Below, piece after piece: positions 21,256-33,359 of a stretch of DNA of 64,000 bases. How positions within the stretch are numbered: position 1 is the first letter of the stretch; every line of letters begins with the position of its first letter. The notes beneath the pieces were generated by a model. The model worked only from the letters and a program-made list of their open reading frames with translations, did not search any database and was not told where the DNA came from. The translations under genes were made by a program, and so were the position numbers. Source of the DNA: Enterobacter asburiae (GTDB lineage: Bacteria; Pseudomonadota; Gammaproteobacteria; Enterobacterales; Enterobacteriaceae); assembly GCF_008080435.1 (NCBI RefSeq), contig NZ_VRKN01000010.1, positions 1 through 64,000 of the forward strand. Reading direction: 5' to 3'.

Positions 21256-23351
21256 TGAAAAGAACTTATCTCTACAGCATGCTGGCGCTCTGCGTGAGTG
21301 CCGCCTGCCATGCAGAAACGTATCCGGCACCCATTGGCCCGTCTCAGTCAGACTTCGGCGGCGTCGGTTTACTGCAAACGCCCACCGCGCGTATGGCGCG
21401 CGAAGGGGAAATTAGCCTTAACTACCGTGATAACGACCAGTATCGCTACTACTCGGCGTCGGTGCAGCTGTTCCCGTGGCTTGAAACCACGCTGCGCTAT
21501 ACCGACGTGCGTACGAAACAATACAGCAGCGTTGAGGCGTTCTCCGGCGATCAGACTTACAAAGATAAAGCCTTCGACGTCAAGCTGCGCCTGTGGGAAG
21601 AGAGTTACTGGATGCCGCAGGTGTCCGTGGGTGCCAAAGATATCGGTGGTACCGGTCTGTTTGATGCGGAATACATCGTGGCCAGTAAAGCCTGGGGGCC
21701 GTTCGACTTCTCGCTCGGCCTGGGATGGGGTTATCTGGGCACCAGCGGTAACGTGAAAAACCCGTTTTGCTCCTACAGCGAAAAATATTGCTACCGCGAT
21801 AACAGTTACCAGAAAGCGGGCTCCATCAACGGGGACCAGATGTTCCACGGTCCGGCGTCGCTGTTTGGCGGTGTGGAGTATCAAACGCCCTGGCAGCCAT
21901 TACGCCTGAAGCTGGAGTATGAAGGGAATGACTACTCGCAGGACTTCGCCGGGAAAATTGAGCAAAAGAGCAAGTTTAACGTCGGCGCCATTTATCGCGT
22001 CACTGACTGGGCCGACGTTAACCTCAGCTACGAGCGTGGCAATACGGTGATGTTCGGCTTCACGCTGCGCACCAACTTCAACGACATGCGCCCGCACTAC
22101 AATGATAACGCGCGGCCTGCATACCAGCCGGAGCCGCAGGATGCGATTCTGCAGCACTCCGTGGTGGCAAACCAGCTGACGCTGCTGAAATACAACGCCG
22201 GCCTGGCCGATCCGAAGATTCAGACCAAGGGCGATACGCTTTACGTCACCGGCGAGCAGGTGAAATACCGCGACTCGCGGGAAGGGATTGAACGCGCCAA
22301 CCGGATCGTTATGAACGATCTGCCGGAGGGGATCCGCACGATCCGCGTGACGGAAAACCGCCTCAACCTGCCGCAGGTCACAACCGAAACGGACGTTGCC
22401 AGCCTTAAGCGTCATCTGGAAGGCGAGCCGCTCGGGCATGAAACCGAGCTGGTGCAAAAACGCATCGAGCCCGTGGTGCCAGACACCACAGAGCAGGGCT
22501 GGTATATCGATAAATCGCGCTTTGATTTCCATATCGATCCGGTGCTGAACCAGTCCGTCGGCGGGCCTGAAAACTTCTACATGTATCAGCTGGGCGTGAT
22601 GGCAACGGCGGATCTGTGGCTCACCGACCACCTGCTGACCACCGGCAGCCTGTTCGGCAACATCGCCAACAACTATGACAAGTTCAACTACACCAACCCG
22701 CCAAAAGACTCGACGCTGCCGCGCGTGCGTACCCGCGTGCGTGAGTACGTGCAGAACGATGTCTATGTGAATAACCTGCAGGCCAACTACTTCCAGTATT
22801 TCGGCAACGGCTTCTACGGCCAGGTGTACGGTGGGTATCTGGAAACCATGTACGGCGGCGCGGGGGCAGAAGTGCTTTATCGTCCTGTCGACAGCAACTG
22901 GGCGTTCGGGATTGATGCTAACTACGTCAAGCAGCGTGACTGGCGCAGCGCGCAGGACATGATGAAGTTCACCGATTACAGCGTCAAAACGGGCCATCTG
23001 ACCGCCTACTGGACACCGTCGTTCGCACCTGACGTGCTGGTGAAAGCCAGCGTCGGCCAGTATCTGGCAGGCGATAAGGGCGGTACGCTGGATATCTCTA
23101 AACACTTCGACAGTGGCGTCGTGGTGGGCGGCTACGCCACCATCACCAACGTTTCGCCGGACGAATATGGGGAAGGGGACTTCACCAAAGGGGTCTACGT
23201 GTCGATTCCGCTGGATCTGTTCTCGTCAGGCCCAACCCGCAGCCGTGCGGCCATCGGCTGGACGCCGCTGACGCGCGACGGCGGTCAGCAGCTTGGACGT
23301 AAGTTCCAGCTGTATGACATGACCAGCGATAAGAACATTAACTTCCGCTGA
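21255..23351 (+). CDS. yjbH: YjbH outer membrane exopolysaccharide protein
   Basis: A 698-residue outer membrane protein (YjbH/GfcD family), equal in length to E. coli YjbH. The signal peptide is about 1-20, ending ACHAE. The start of the mature protein, [20 protein letters not shown], is typical of the family. Many alternating hydrophobic strands rich in Tyr, Trp and Gly suggest two beta-barrel regions flanking a mixed domain at about 320-420. In the homologous capsule operon this protein is thought to pass polysaccharide across the outer membrane. It is the last gene of the operon, followed by a REP pair rather than a clear terminator. Confidence 0.92.
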   Translation: MKRTYLYSMLALCVSAACHAETYPAPIGPSQSDFGGVGLLQTPTARMAREGEISLNYRDNDQYRYYSASVQLFPWLETTLRYTDVRTKQYSSVEAFSGDQTYKDKAFDVKLRLWEESYWMPQVSVGAKDIGGTGLFDAEYIVASKAWGPFDFSLGLGWGYLGTSGNVKNPFCSYSEKYCYRDNSYQKAGSINGDQMFHGPASLFGGVEYQTPWQPLRLKLEYEGNDYSQDFAGKIEQKSKFNVGAIYRVTDWADVNLSYERGNTVMFGFTLRTNFNDMRPHYNDNARPAYQPEPQDAILQHSVVANQLTLLKYNAGLADPKIQTKGDTLYVTGEQVKYRDSREGIERANRIVMNDLPEGIRTIRVTENRLNLPQVTTETDVASLKRHLEGEPLGHETELVQKRIEPVVPDTTEQGWYIDKSRFDFHIDPVLNQSVGGPENFYMYQLGVMATADLWLTDHLLTTGSLFGNIANNYDKFNYTNPPKDSTLPRVRTRVREYVQNDVYVNNLQANYFQYFGNGFYGQVYGGYLETMYGGAGAEVLYRPVDSNWAFGIDANYVKQRDWRSAQDMMKFTDYSVKTGHLTAYWTPSFAPDVLVKASVGQYLAGDKGGTLDISKHFDSGVVVGGYATITNVSPDEYGEGDFTKGVYVSIPLDLFSSGPTRSRAAIGWTPLTRDGGQQLGRKFQLYDMTSDKNINFR

Positions 23352-23359
23352 TGCTTCAC

Positions 23360-23427
23360 GCCGGGCGGCACTGCGTTTGCCCGGCCTACGGTTTTTGTAG
23401 GCCCGGTAAGCGCAGCGCCACCGGGCG
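23360..23427. repeat. REP pair (BIME) after yjbH
   Basis: Two REP units in opposite orientation: CGCCGGGCGGCACTGCGTTT with its partner TGCCCGGCCTAC, then GTAGGCCCGGTAAGCGCAGC and GCCACCGGGCG. Confidence 0.9.
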
Positions 23428-23460
23428 AATGCGCCAAACATAAACAAAAAATATAGATCC

Positions 23461-23480
23461 CCGTCACATTTTTGCGTTAT
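23461..23480 (+). promoter_or_regulatory. possible PhoB box and promoter of psiE
   Basis: CGTCACATTTTTGCGTTATA resembles two PhoB half-sites (consensus CTGTCAT) 11 bp apart, and GTTATACA offers a -10. The E. coli psiE gene is phosphate-starvation inducible. The match is partial. Confidence 0.45.
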
Positions 23481-23513
23481 ACAGGAACCTCGCCCTGGAG
23501 AATGAGGTGCTGT

Positions 23514-23924
23514 ATGACATCCCTGACTCGCCCGCGCGTTGAGTTTATCTCAACTATCCTCCAGACCGTGCTGAACCTCGGTCTGTTGAGCCTTGGCCTG
23601 ATACTGGTCGTCTTTTTGGGTAAAGAGACGGTGCATCTGGCGGATGTGCTGTTCGCCCCTGAACAAACCAGCAAATATGCGCTGGTGGAAGGACTGGTGG
23701 TCTACTTTCTTTACTTTGAATTTATCGCCCTGATTGTGAAGTACTTTCAGTCCGGCTTTCACTTCCCGCTGCGTTATTTTGTCTACATTGGGATCACTGC
23801 GATAGTGCGGTTGATCATCGTCGATCATAAATCCCCTCTCGACGTGCTGATCTACTCGGCGGCGATCCTGCTGCTGGTGATCACCCTCTGGCTGTGCAAC
23901 TCGAAGCGGCTGAAACGCGAATAA
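23514..23924 (+). CDS. psiE: phosphate-starvation-inducible protein PsiE
   Basis: A 136-residue inner membrane protein with about four hydrophobic segments (near 20-40, 58-75, 83-100 and 108-128). The length equals E. coli PsiE from the ATG at 23514, which follows GAGGTG; a longer frame from 23472 runs over the promoter. The function is unknown. E. coli psiE is controlled by PhoB and CRP. In E. coli xylE lies between psiE and malG; here only 96 bp separate the convergent psiE and malG. Confidence 0.93.
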   Translation: MTSLTRPRVEFISTILQTVLNLGLLSLGLILVVFLGKETVHLADVLFAPEQTSKYALVEGLVVYFLYFEFIALIVKYFQSGFHFPLRYFVYIGITAIVRLIIVDHKSPLDVLIYSAAILLLVITLWLCNSKRLKRE

Positions 23925-23948
23925 AAAAATGGCGGCCCGGAGGCCGCC
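23925..23948 (-). terminator. malEFG terminator
   Basis: GGCGGCC-CGGA-GGCCGCC stem; on the minus strand it is followed by ATTTTTTT. It lies about 70 bp after the malG stop, immediately against the psiE stop codon. Confidence 0.88.
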
Positions 23949-24020
23949 TAACAACAGTCACAAGTTGGGTCAATACAATACGTCTAAAGTTGAGGGTTGC
24001 AGTGGCATAACAGATGAAAC

Positions 24021-24911
24021 TTAACCTTTCACACCGCCCGCCGTCAGGCCGTTAACCAGCCAGCGCTGCGCCAGCAGGAACACCACGGTAATCGGGATGG
24101 CGGAAAGAACCGCCGCTGCGGCAAAGTCGCCCCACAGGTAGTTTTGCGGGTTGAGGTATTGCTGCATACCCACGGCCAGGGTGTAGCTGTTCACATCACG
24201 CAGTAACAGTGAGGCAACCGGCACTTCGGTGATGGCGGCGATAAACGACAGAATAAAGACCACCGCCAGGATAGGCACAGACAGCGGCAGCAGCACCAGA
24301 CGGAACGCCTGCCACGGAGTCGCACCATCCAGCGCTGCCGCTTCTTCCAGCGAGCCGTCGATGGTTTCGAAATAGCCTTTAATGGTCCATACATGCAGTG
24401 CGATACCGCCAAGATAGGCGAAGATCACGCCGCCGTGGGTGTTCAGACCGATAAACGGTACGTACTGGCCCAGACGGTCAAACAAGGCATACAGAGCCAC
24501 CAGTGACAGCACGGCCGGGAACATCTGGAAAATCAGCATCCCTTTCAGCAGCGTCGCTTTGCCCGGGAAGCGCATGCGGGCGAAGGCGTAGGCGCAGGTA
24601 GTGGAGAGCGCCACGATACCAATGGCGGTAATGCCTGCGATTTTCACCGAGTTCCACAGCCACAGCAGCACCGGGAACGGCGGCGGCGTGACGCGGCCAT
24701 CCGCGTGTTCCACGCTAAAGCCCAGTGCGAGCTTCCAGTGCTCCCAGGAGATTTCGTCCGGGATCAGGCTCCCGGTGGCGAAGTTACCCGAACGCAGGGA
24801 GATGGCGATAACCATCAGCAGCGGGAACATGATCGCCGCGATAAAAATCAGCAGGCCTAAGTGCGTCGCCAGGAGGCGTAGTTTCTGAGATTTGGGTTGT
24901 ACCATTGCCAT
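24021..24911 (-). CDS. malG: maltose ABC transporter permease MalG
   Basis: Inner membrane permease of the maltose importer MalFGK2. The 296 residues equal E. coli MalG. It has six transmembrane segments, and the cytoplasmic EAA loop ([20 protein letters not shown], near residue 190) contacts MalK. The C-terminus ends [10 protein letters not shown], as expected for the segment reaching into the MalK interface. The start lies 14 bp after malF, with AGGAGGG upstream. It is the last gene of malEFG. Confidence 0.97.
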   Translation of the reverse strand: MAMVQPKSQKLRLLATHLGLLIFIAAIMFPLLMVIAISLRSGNFATGSLIPDEISWEHWKLALGFSVEHADGRVTPPPFPVLLWLWNSVKIAGITAIGIVALSTTCAYAFARMRFPGKATLLKGMLIFQMFPAVLSLVALYALFDRLGQYVPFIGLNTHGGVIFAYLGGIALHVWTIKGYFETIDGSLEEAAALDGATPWQAFRLVLLPLSVPILAVVFILSFIAAITEVPVASLLLRDVNSYTLAVGMQQYLNPQNYLWGDFAAAAVLSAIPITVVFLLAQRWLVNGLTAGGVKG

Positions 24912-24925
24912 GATCGATGCCCTCC

Positions 24926-26470
24926 TTAGTCAAATTTCATACGTGTGGCTTTCAGGTTCACAATCGCCAGGGCGCCTACCAGCAGGAAGATCAGGGTGGC
25001 AATCGCCGCCGCCAGACCGAAGTCCTGACCGCCGCCGCCTTCGAAGGCGATACGGTAGGTGTAGCTCACGAGCAGGTCGGTATAGCCTGCTGGCGTCGTG
25101 GTACCAAGGCGGTCCGGGCCGCCGTTGGTCAACAGCTGAATCAGCACGAAGTTGTTAAAGTTAAAGGCGAAGCTGGCAATCATCAGCGGCGTCAGCGGCT
25201 TAATGAGCAGCGGCAGCGTAATTTTGAAGAAGTTCTGGAACGGGCCCGCGCCGTCCATCGCCGAGGCTTCGTACAGATCGTCCGGGATAGCCTTCAGCAG
25301 GCCCATGCACAGGATCATCATGTACGGATAACCGAGCCAGGTGTTCACGATGATAATCATCGAGCGAGCGGTGGTCGGGTCGCTGAACCAGGCCGGTTTG
25401 ATACCGAACAGGGCGCTCAGCATCATGTTGATTTCACCGAAGCTCTGGTTAAACAGCCCTTTGAAAATCAGAATCGAGATAAACGACGGTACGGCATACG
25501 GCAGAATCAGCAGCACGCGGTAAATCGCTTTGCCTTTCAGGGATTCCCACTGGACGAGACAGGCCAGCACCATACCCACGGCAACGGTCAGGATCACCGT
25601 CAGCACCGAGAAGACCACCGTCCAGACGAAGATGGCGAAGAACGGTTTCTGAATGCCTTCGTCGGTAAACACGCGGGTAAAGTTGTCCCAGCCGATGGTG
25701 ACGGTGTAGCCCGGGCTGAGCTTGTCATCACCCCATTTGCCGTCGGCAGTAATGGACTGATAGAAACCAATATCGTTATTCGGACGATATTTTACGCCGC
25801 TCTGGTTGTTGGTCAGGGTGCCGTCATCCGCCAGGGTATAGAGTGGCTGCGTGCCGGAAAACTGGCGCAGTGAGCTCATGGTCACTTTGCTTTCGTCTGG
25901 CAGCACGGCGGTGAGCTGGGTCAGCGCCTGACGGTTCTGGGTAATGACGCGCAGGTTGGCACGTTCACCTTCCGGCAGGGCTTGTGCCTCTTTTAAGGCC
26001 AGCTTCTGCTCGCCGCCAAATTTGAACGCGTCGGAGACATAGTATTTGCTGCTTGCTTCGTCAGTAAGCGCTAACTTCCACTCGTTCCCGGCAGGATACA
26101 GGCCGAAGTTAAAGGTCTTGCCGGCCTGATATGAGCGATCCAGCAGGACCTGCTGCGCGCGTTCCTGCGCAAGCTGGTTGGTGCTGCTGTAGTTGGTAAA
26201 CGCAATGGCGATGGTACAAATCAGCGGGAACAGGACAAACAGCCCCATCCCGGCAACACCTGGGTAGACATAGCGCCAGGCATAGGCTTTACGATTAGCG
26301 AAAATATACAGGCCAGCAGAGCTTAAAATCAGCGTCATGATGGCAAACAGATATTCCCCTTGTACGTACATTAAAACAACAAGGTAACCCACCAGCAGAC
26401 ACAGCAGACCGATCGCTGACCACTTCAGCGCGTCACTTTGCCACCAGTGCTTCTTTTTAATGACATCCAT
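24926..26470 (-). CDS. malF: maltose ABC transporter permease MalF
   Basis: The larger maltose permease subunit: 514 residues, as in E. coli. Three N-terminal membrane segments precede the big periplasmic P2 loop (about 95-275) that holds MalE, followed by five more membrane segments. The EAA loop [21 protein letters not shown] is near residue 400. The maltose-contacting membrane region and C-terminus ([10 protein letters not shown]) look intact. It is separated from malE by a REP pair, as in E. coli, which lets malE be made in excess. Confidence 0.97.
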   Translation of the reverse strand: MDVIKKKHWWQSDALKWSAIGLLCLLVGYLVVLMYVQGEYLFAIMTLILSSAGLYIFANRKAYAWRYVYPGVAGMGLFVLFPLICTIAIAFTNYSSTNQLAQERAQQVLLDRSYQAGKTFNFGLYPAGNEWKLALTDEASSKYYVSDAFKFGGEQKLALKEAQALPEGERANLRVITQNRQALTQLTAVLPDESKVTMSSLRQFSGTQPLYTLADDGTLTNNQSGVKYRPNNDIGFYQSITADGKWGDDKLSPGYTVTIGWDNFTRVFTDEGIQKPFFAIFVWTVVFSVLTVILTVAVGMVLACLVQWESLKGKAIYRVLLILPYAVPSFISILIFKGLFNQSFGEINMMLSALFGIKPAWFSDPTTARSMIIIVNTWLGYPYMMILCMGLLKAIPDDLYEASAMDGAGPFQNFFKITLPLLIKPLTPLMIASFAFNFNNFVLIQLLTNGGPDRLGTTTPAGYTDLLVSYTYRIAFEGGGGQDFGLAAAIATLIFLLVGALAIVNLKATRMKFD

Positions 26471-26503
26471 GGGGTTCTTCCTCTACAACGGTGGAAACTT
26501 ATC

Positions 26504-26580
26504 GTCAGGTGGCGCTGCGCTTACCTGACCTACGGATCGTGCCGTAGTCGTAGGGCGGGTAAGCGCATGCGCCACCCGCC
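26504..26580. repeat. REP pair (BIME) between malE and malF
   Basis: Two opposed REP-like hairpins: GTCAGGTGGCGCTGCGCTTA/CCTGACCTAC and GTAGGGCGGGTAAGCGCATG/CGCCACCCGCC. REPs at this spot in E. coli protect malE mRNA from 3' decay. Confidence 0.9.
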
Positions 26581-26591
26581 GTTTTTCAGAC

Positions 26592-28152
<1,561 letters not shown>

Positions 28153-29262
28153 ATGGCGAGCGTACAGCTGCGTAATGTAACGAAAGCCTGGGGTGACGTT
28201 GTGGTGTCGAAAGACATCAATCTGGACATCAACGAAGGTGAATTCGTGGTGTTTGTTGGCCCATCAGGCTGTGGTAAATCTACTCTGCTGCGTATGATTG
28301 CCGGTCTTGAAACCATCACCAGTGGCGATTTATTTATTGGTGATACCCGTATGAACGACATCCCGCCTGCCGAACGTGGCGTAGGCATGGTGTTCCAGTC
28401 TTATGCACTTTATCCCCACCTTTCCGTTGCTGAGAACATGTCCTTTGGCCTGAAGCTGGCCGGGGCGAAGAAAGAGGTCATTAACCAGCGCGTGACGCAG
28501 GTGGCGGAAGTGTTACAGCTGGCTCACCTGCTGGAGCGTAAACCAAAAGCGCTTTCCGGTGGTCAGCGTCAGCGTGTGGCGATTGGCCGTACCCTGGTCG
28601 CCGAACCGCGCGTGTTCCTGCTCGATGAACCTCTCTCTAACCTGGATGCCGCCCTGCGCGTCCAGATGCGTATTGAAATCTCCCGTCTGCACAAGCGTCT
28701 TGGCCGCACGATGATTTACGTCACCCACGATCAGGTGGAAGCGATGACCCTCGCCGACAAAATCGTGGTGCTGGATGCCGGCCGTGTGGCGCAGGTAGGT
28801 AAACCGCTGGAGCTGTACCACTACCCGGCAGACCGCTTCGTTGCGGGCTTCATTGGCTCGCCAAAGATGAACTTCCTGCCCGTCAAAGTGACCGCGACAG
28901 CCATTGAACAGGTACAGGTGGAGCTGCCAAACCGCCAGCAGATCTGGCTGCCGGTTGACAGCGCCAACGTACAGGTCGGGGCAAACATGTCCCTCGGTAT
29001 TCGTCCTGAACATTTACTCCCGAGCCACATCGCCGATGTGACCCTGGAAGGTGACGTTCAGGTCGTCGAACAGCTTGGTCACGAAACACAGATTCATATC
29101 CAGATCCCCGCCATCCGTCAGAACCTGGTCTACCGCCAGAATGACGTGGTGTTGGTAGAAGAGGGTGCCACATTCGCTATCGGCTTGCCGCCAGAGCGCT
29201 GCCATCTGTTCCGTGAGGATGGCACTGCATGTCGTCGGCTGCATAAAGAGCCAGGCGTTTAA
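28153..29262 (+). CDS. malK: maltose transporter ATPase MalK
   Basis: ATPase of MalFGK2, also an inhibitor of MalT when idle and a target of glucose-PTS EIIA. 369 residues (E. coli 371). Walker [10 protein letters not shown] (about 36-44), Q-loop [10 protein letters not shown], signature LSGGQRQRV (about 134) and Walker [14 protein letters not shown] are present, with the switch His in YVTHDQVEA. The C-terminal third is the regulatory OB-like domain. The start follows GGGAGAAGGGC. First gene of malK-lamB-malM. Confidence 0.97.
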   Translation: MASVQLRNVTKAWGDVVVSKDINLDINEGEFVVFVGPSGCGKSTLLRMIAGLETITSGDLFIGDTRMNDIPPAERGVGMVFQSYALYPHLSVAENMSFGLKLAGAKKEVINQRVTQVAEVLQLAHLLERKPKALSGGQRQRVAIGRTLVAEPRVFLLDEPLSNLDAALRVQMRIEISRLHKRLGRTMIYVTHDQVEAMTLADKIVVLDAGRVAQVGKPLELYHYPADRFVAGFIGSPKMNFLPVKVTATAIEQVQVELPNRQQIWLPVDSANVQVGANMSLGIRPEHLLPSHIADVTLEGDVQVVEQLGHETQIHIQIPAIRQNLVYRQNDVVLVEEGATFAIGLPPERCHLFREDGTACRRLHKEPGV

Positions 29263-29297
29263 GCAATCCCAAAAGAAGACACGAAACCGACAGGTGA

Positions 29298-30656
<1,359 letters not shown>

Positions 30657-30684
30657 TTCGTTAGACCTGACGTAATGACCTAAA

Positions 30685-30704
30685 AGAGGGGCGCAAGCCC
30701 CTCT
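30685..30704 (+). terminator. lamB-malM intercistronic hairpin
   Basis: AGAGGGGC-GCAA-GCCCCTCT is a perfect 8-bp stem with a GNRA loop. TATCCTTA follows, so termination would be partial at best. Confidence 0.6.
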
Positions 30705-30769
30705 ATCCTTAGGGTGCTGCGCGCTATTGCCTGGCCACCGCAGTGCTCACGCTATCAGAGGTAATAACA

Positions 30770-31711
30770 ATGAAAATGAAGAAAAGTCTCGTCGCGCTGT
30801 GCCTCTCTGCGGGGCTGATGGCCTGTGTTCCGGCGGTCTCCCTGGCAGACGTGAATTTCGTACCACAAAATACCAGCGCTGCGCCAGCTATCCCGGCGGC
30901 GGCGTTCCAGCAGCTGACCTGGACGCCAGTCGATCAATCCAAAACGCAGTCGACACAGCTTTCTACGGGCGGCCAGCAGCTGAACGTGCCGGGGATCACC
31001 GGGCCGGTTGCCGCCTACAGCGTACCGGCCAACATTGGTGAGCTGACCCTGACGTTAACCAGCGAAGTTGACAAGCAGACAAGCGTCTTTGCGCCGAATG
31101 TGCTGATTCTGGACCAAAACCTGACGCCTTCTGCTTTCTTCCCGAGCAGCTACTTTAGCTATCAGGAACCGGGCGTGATGAGTGCAGACCGTCTGCAAGG
31201 CGTTATGCGCCTGACGCCTGCCCTGGGACAGCAAAAGATTTACGTGCTGGTATTCACAACAGAGAAAGATTTGCAGCAGACAACAAAGCTGGTTGACCCG
31301 GCGAAAGCCTACGCTAAAGGCACCGGCAACTCTGTCCCGGATATTCCGGACCCGCTTGCCCGTCATACTACTGATGGTCTGATCAAACTGAAAGTCTCCA
31401 CCAACAGCGCTTCCAGCGTACTGGTTGGCCCACTGTTTGGTTCGTCTGGCCCGGGTCCGGTAACCGTGGGGAATACCGCTGCACCTGCCTATGCCGCACC
31501 AGCCGCACCGGTGGCGACCGCAGCGCCTGCCCCGGCGAAGAAAGCCGAGCCGGTTCTGAACGACACCGAAGAGTACTTCAACAACGCCATTAAGCAGGCG
31601 GTGAAGCGCGGCGATGTCGATAAAGCGCTGAAACTGCTTGATGAAGCCGAACGTTTAGGTTCAACCACTGCCCGTTCCACCTTTATCAGCAGTGTAAAAG
31701 GCAAGGGGTAA
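30770..31711 (+). CDS. malM: maltose operon periplasmic protein MalM
   Basis: Periplasmic protein of uncertain role, last gene of malK-lamB-malM. From the ATG at 30770 (AGAGGT upstream) it has 313 residues, a little longer than E. coli MalM (306). The signal peptide is about 1-26, ending VSLA. The body matches E. coli closely (VPANIGELTLTLTSEV, TPSAFFPSSYF). An Ala/Pro-rich linker at about 240-270 is expanded and explains the extra length. The C-terminal helical part DVDKALKLLDEAERLGSTTA is conserved. Confidence 0.94.
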   Translation: MKMKKSLVALCLSAGLMACVPAVSLADVNFVPQNTSAAPAIPAAAFQQLTWTPVDQSKTQSTQLSTGGQQLNVPGITGPVAAYSVPANIGELTLTLTSEVDKQTSVFAPNVLILDQNLTPSAFFPSSYFSYQEPGVMSADRLQGVMRLTPALGQQKIYVLVFTTEKDLQQTTKLVDPAKAYAKGTGNSVPDIPDPLARHTTDGLIKLKVSTNSASSVLVGPLFGSSGPGPVTVGNTAAPAYAAPAAPVATAAPAPAKKAEPVLNDTEEYFNNAIKQAVKRGDVDKALKLLDEAERLGSTTARSTFISSVKGKG

Positions 31712-31746
31712 CCGTTTCCCCACAGTGCTGATTTGTTAGTCGTTTG

Positions 31747-31774
31747 GTGCGCCTGAGTGGGCGCACTTTTTTTC
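31747..31774 (+). terminator. malK-lamB-malM terminator
   Basis: GTGCGCC-TGAGTG-GGCGCAC stem followed by seven T, 35 bp after malM. Confidence 0.92.
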
Positions 31775-31891
31775 GTATCCGCCAGGCTGTTGCGCCCATG
31801 TTGCGATCGTGATCGTTAAATAACGTTTGGCCCCCCTCAATCCGTGTTTCTGCGATACAATGCCATTACGTTATGTATCGGAGAGTCTGGC

Positions 31892-32389
31892 ATGTCACAC
31901 CCTGCGCTAACGCAACTGCGTGCGCTGCGCTATTTCGACCAAATACCTGCGCTTGATCCGCAGCAACTGGACTGGTTGTTGCTGGAAGATTCCATGACGA
32001 AACGTTTTGAGCAACAGGGTAAAACGGTCACGGTGACCTTGATTCAGGAAGGGTTTGTCTCTGGCGATGAGATCGCCAGCGAGCTGCCGCTGCTGCCGCA
32101 AGAGCCACGTTACTGGCTGCGCGAAATTTTACTCTGTGCTGATGGTGAGCCGTGGCTTGCCGGGCGGACGGTGGTGCCCGAGTCCACCCTTTCCGGGCCA
32201 GAACTGGCGCTGCAACGTCTGGGGAAAACGCCGCTGGGGCGTTACCTTTTCACCTCGTCTGAGCTTACCCGGGATTTTATTGAGATTGGTCGTGATGCCG
32301 AACTCTGGGGGCGTCGTTCCCGCCTTCGCCTGAGTGGTAAACCGTTAATTCTGACGGAGCTTTTTTTACCGGCATCACCGTTGTACTAA
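31892..32389 (+). CDS. ubiC: chorismate pyruvate-lyase
   Basis: Converts chorismate to 4-hydroxybenzoate and pyruvate, the first step of ubiquinone synthesis. From the ATG at 31892 (CGGAGAG upstream) it has 165 residues, the E. coli length. Conserved parts include [33 protein letters not shown] with the active-site Arg near 76, and [14 protein letters not shown] with Glu near 155. Co-transcribed with ubiA 12 bp downstream. Confidence 0.97.
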   Translation: MSHPALTQLRALRYFDQIPALDPQQLDWLLLEDSMTKRFEQQGKTVTVTLIQEGFVSGDEIASELPLLPQEPRYWLREILLCADGEPWLAGRTVVPESTLSGPELALQRLGKTPLGRYLFTSSELTRDFIEIGRDAELWGRRSRLRLSGKPLILTELFLPASPLY

Positions 32390-32401
32390 GAGGAAGAAAA
32401 A

Positions 32402-33271
32402 ATGGAGTGGAGCCTGACGCAGAATAAGCTGTTGGCGTATCACCGCTTAATGCGTACCGATAAACCGATTGGCGCGTTACTGTTGCTGTGGCCGACCCTA
32501 TGGGCGCTGTGGCTCGCAACGCCGGGCGTGCCGCCGCTGTGGATCCTTGGCGTATTCGTTGCCGGCGTCTGGCTGATGCGCGCGGCGGGCTGCGTGGTGA
32601 ATGACTATGCCGATCGTAAATTCGACGGCCATGTTAAGCGTACTGCCGGTCGTCCGTTACCCAGCGGACAGGTCACCGGGAAAGAAGCCCGCGTGCTGTT
32701 CATTGTTCTGGTGCTGTTCTCTTTCCTGCTGGTGTTAACCCTCAACACGATGACCATTCTGCTTTCCGTTGCGGCGCTGGCGTTGGCCTGGGTGTATCCG
32801 TTTATGAAGCGCTATACCCACCTGCCTCAGGTGGTGCTGGGCGCGGCGTTTGGCTGGTCGATTCCGATGGCGTTTGCGGCAGTTAGTGAGTCCTTACCGC
32901 TCAGCTGCTGGCTGATGTTCCTGGCGAACATTCTCTGGGCCGTGGCGTATGACACGCAATACGCGATGGTAGACCGCGACGATGACCTGAAAATTGGCAT
33001 CAAATCAACCGCCATCCTCTTTGGTCGTCAGGACAAGCTGATTATCGGTATCCTGCAGTTCGCGGTACTGGCGCTGATGGTCGCGATCGGTCGTCTGAAC
33101 GGTCTGAACTGGGAGTTTTACTGGTCCGTGCTGGTGGCGGGACTGCTGTTTGCGTACCAGCAAAAGCTGATTGCGAAGCGCGAACGCGAAGCCTGCTTCA
33201 AGGCGTTTATGAATAATAACTACGTCGGTCTGGTGCTGTTTTTAGGGCTGGCGATGAGCTATTTCTCCTGA
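32402..33271 (+). CDS. ubiA: 4-hydroxybenzoate octaprenyltransferase
   Basis: Membrane prenyltransferase that adds the octaprenyl chain to 4-hydroxybenzoate. 289 residues (E. coli 290; the last residues read SYFS instead of SYWHF). The two Asp-rich motifs that bind Mg-diphosphate are present: [15 protein letters not shown] (about 67-81) and [13 protein letters not shown] (about 184-196). Eight or nine membrane helices. The ribosome site GAGGAAG lies 7 bases before ATG. It is the last gene of the metA-side block: in E. coli plsB follows, but here the next gene is zntA. Confidence 0.97.
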   Translation: MEWSLTQNKLLAYHRLMRTDKPIGALLLLWPTLWALWLATPGVPPLWILGVFVAGVWLMRAAGCVVNDYADRKFDGHVKRTAGRPLPSGQVTGKEARVLFIVLVLFSFLLVLTLNTMTILLSVAALALAWVYPFMKRYTHLPQVVLGAAFGWSIPMAFAAVSESLPLSCWLMFLANILWAVAYDTQYAMVDRDDDLKIGIKSTAILFGRQDKLIIGILQFAVLALMVAIGRLNGLNWEFYWSVLVAGLLFAYQQKLIAKREREACFKAFMNNNYVGLVLFLGLAMSYFS

Positions 33272-33277
33272 AAAATA

Positions 33278-33355
33278 GCCCGGTGGCGCTGACGCTTACC
33301 GGGCCTACGTGTCGTGCCGAATTGTAGGCCGGGTAAGGCGTAGCCGCCACCCGGC
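33278..33355. repeat. REP pair (BIME) at the ubiA-zntA junction
   Basis: Two REPs: GCCCGGTGGCGCTGACGCTT with ACCGGGCCTAC (33278-33308), and GTAGGCCGGGTAAGGCGTAG with CCGCCACCCGGC (33324-33355). They fill the whole 88-bp gap where two E. coli chromosome blocks meet. On the minus strand the end of zntA is not followed by another terminator. Confidence 0.9.
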
Positions 33356-33359
33356 TTTT

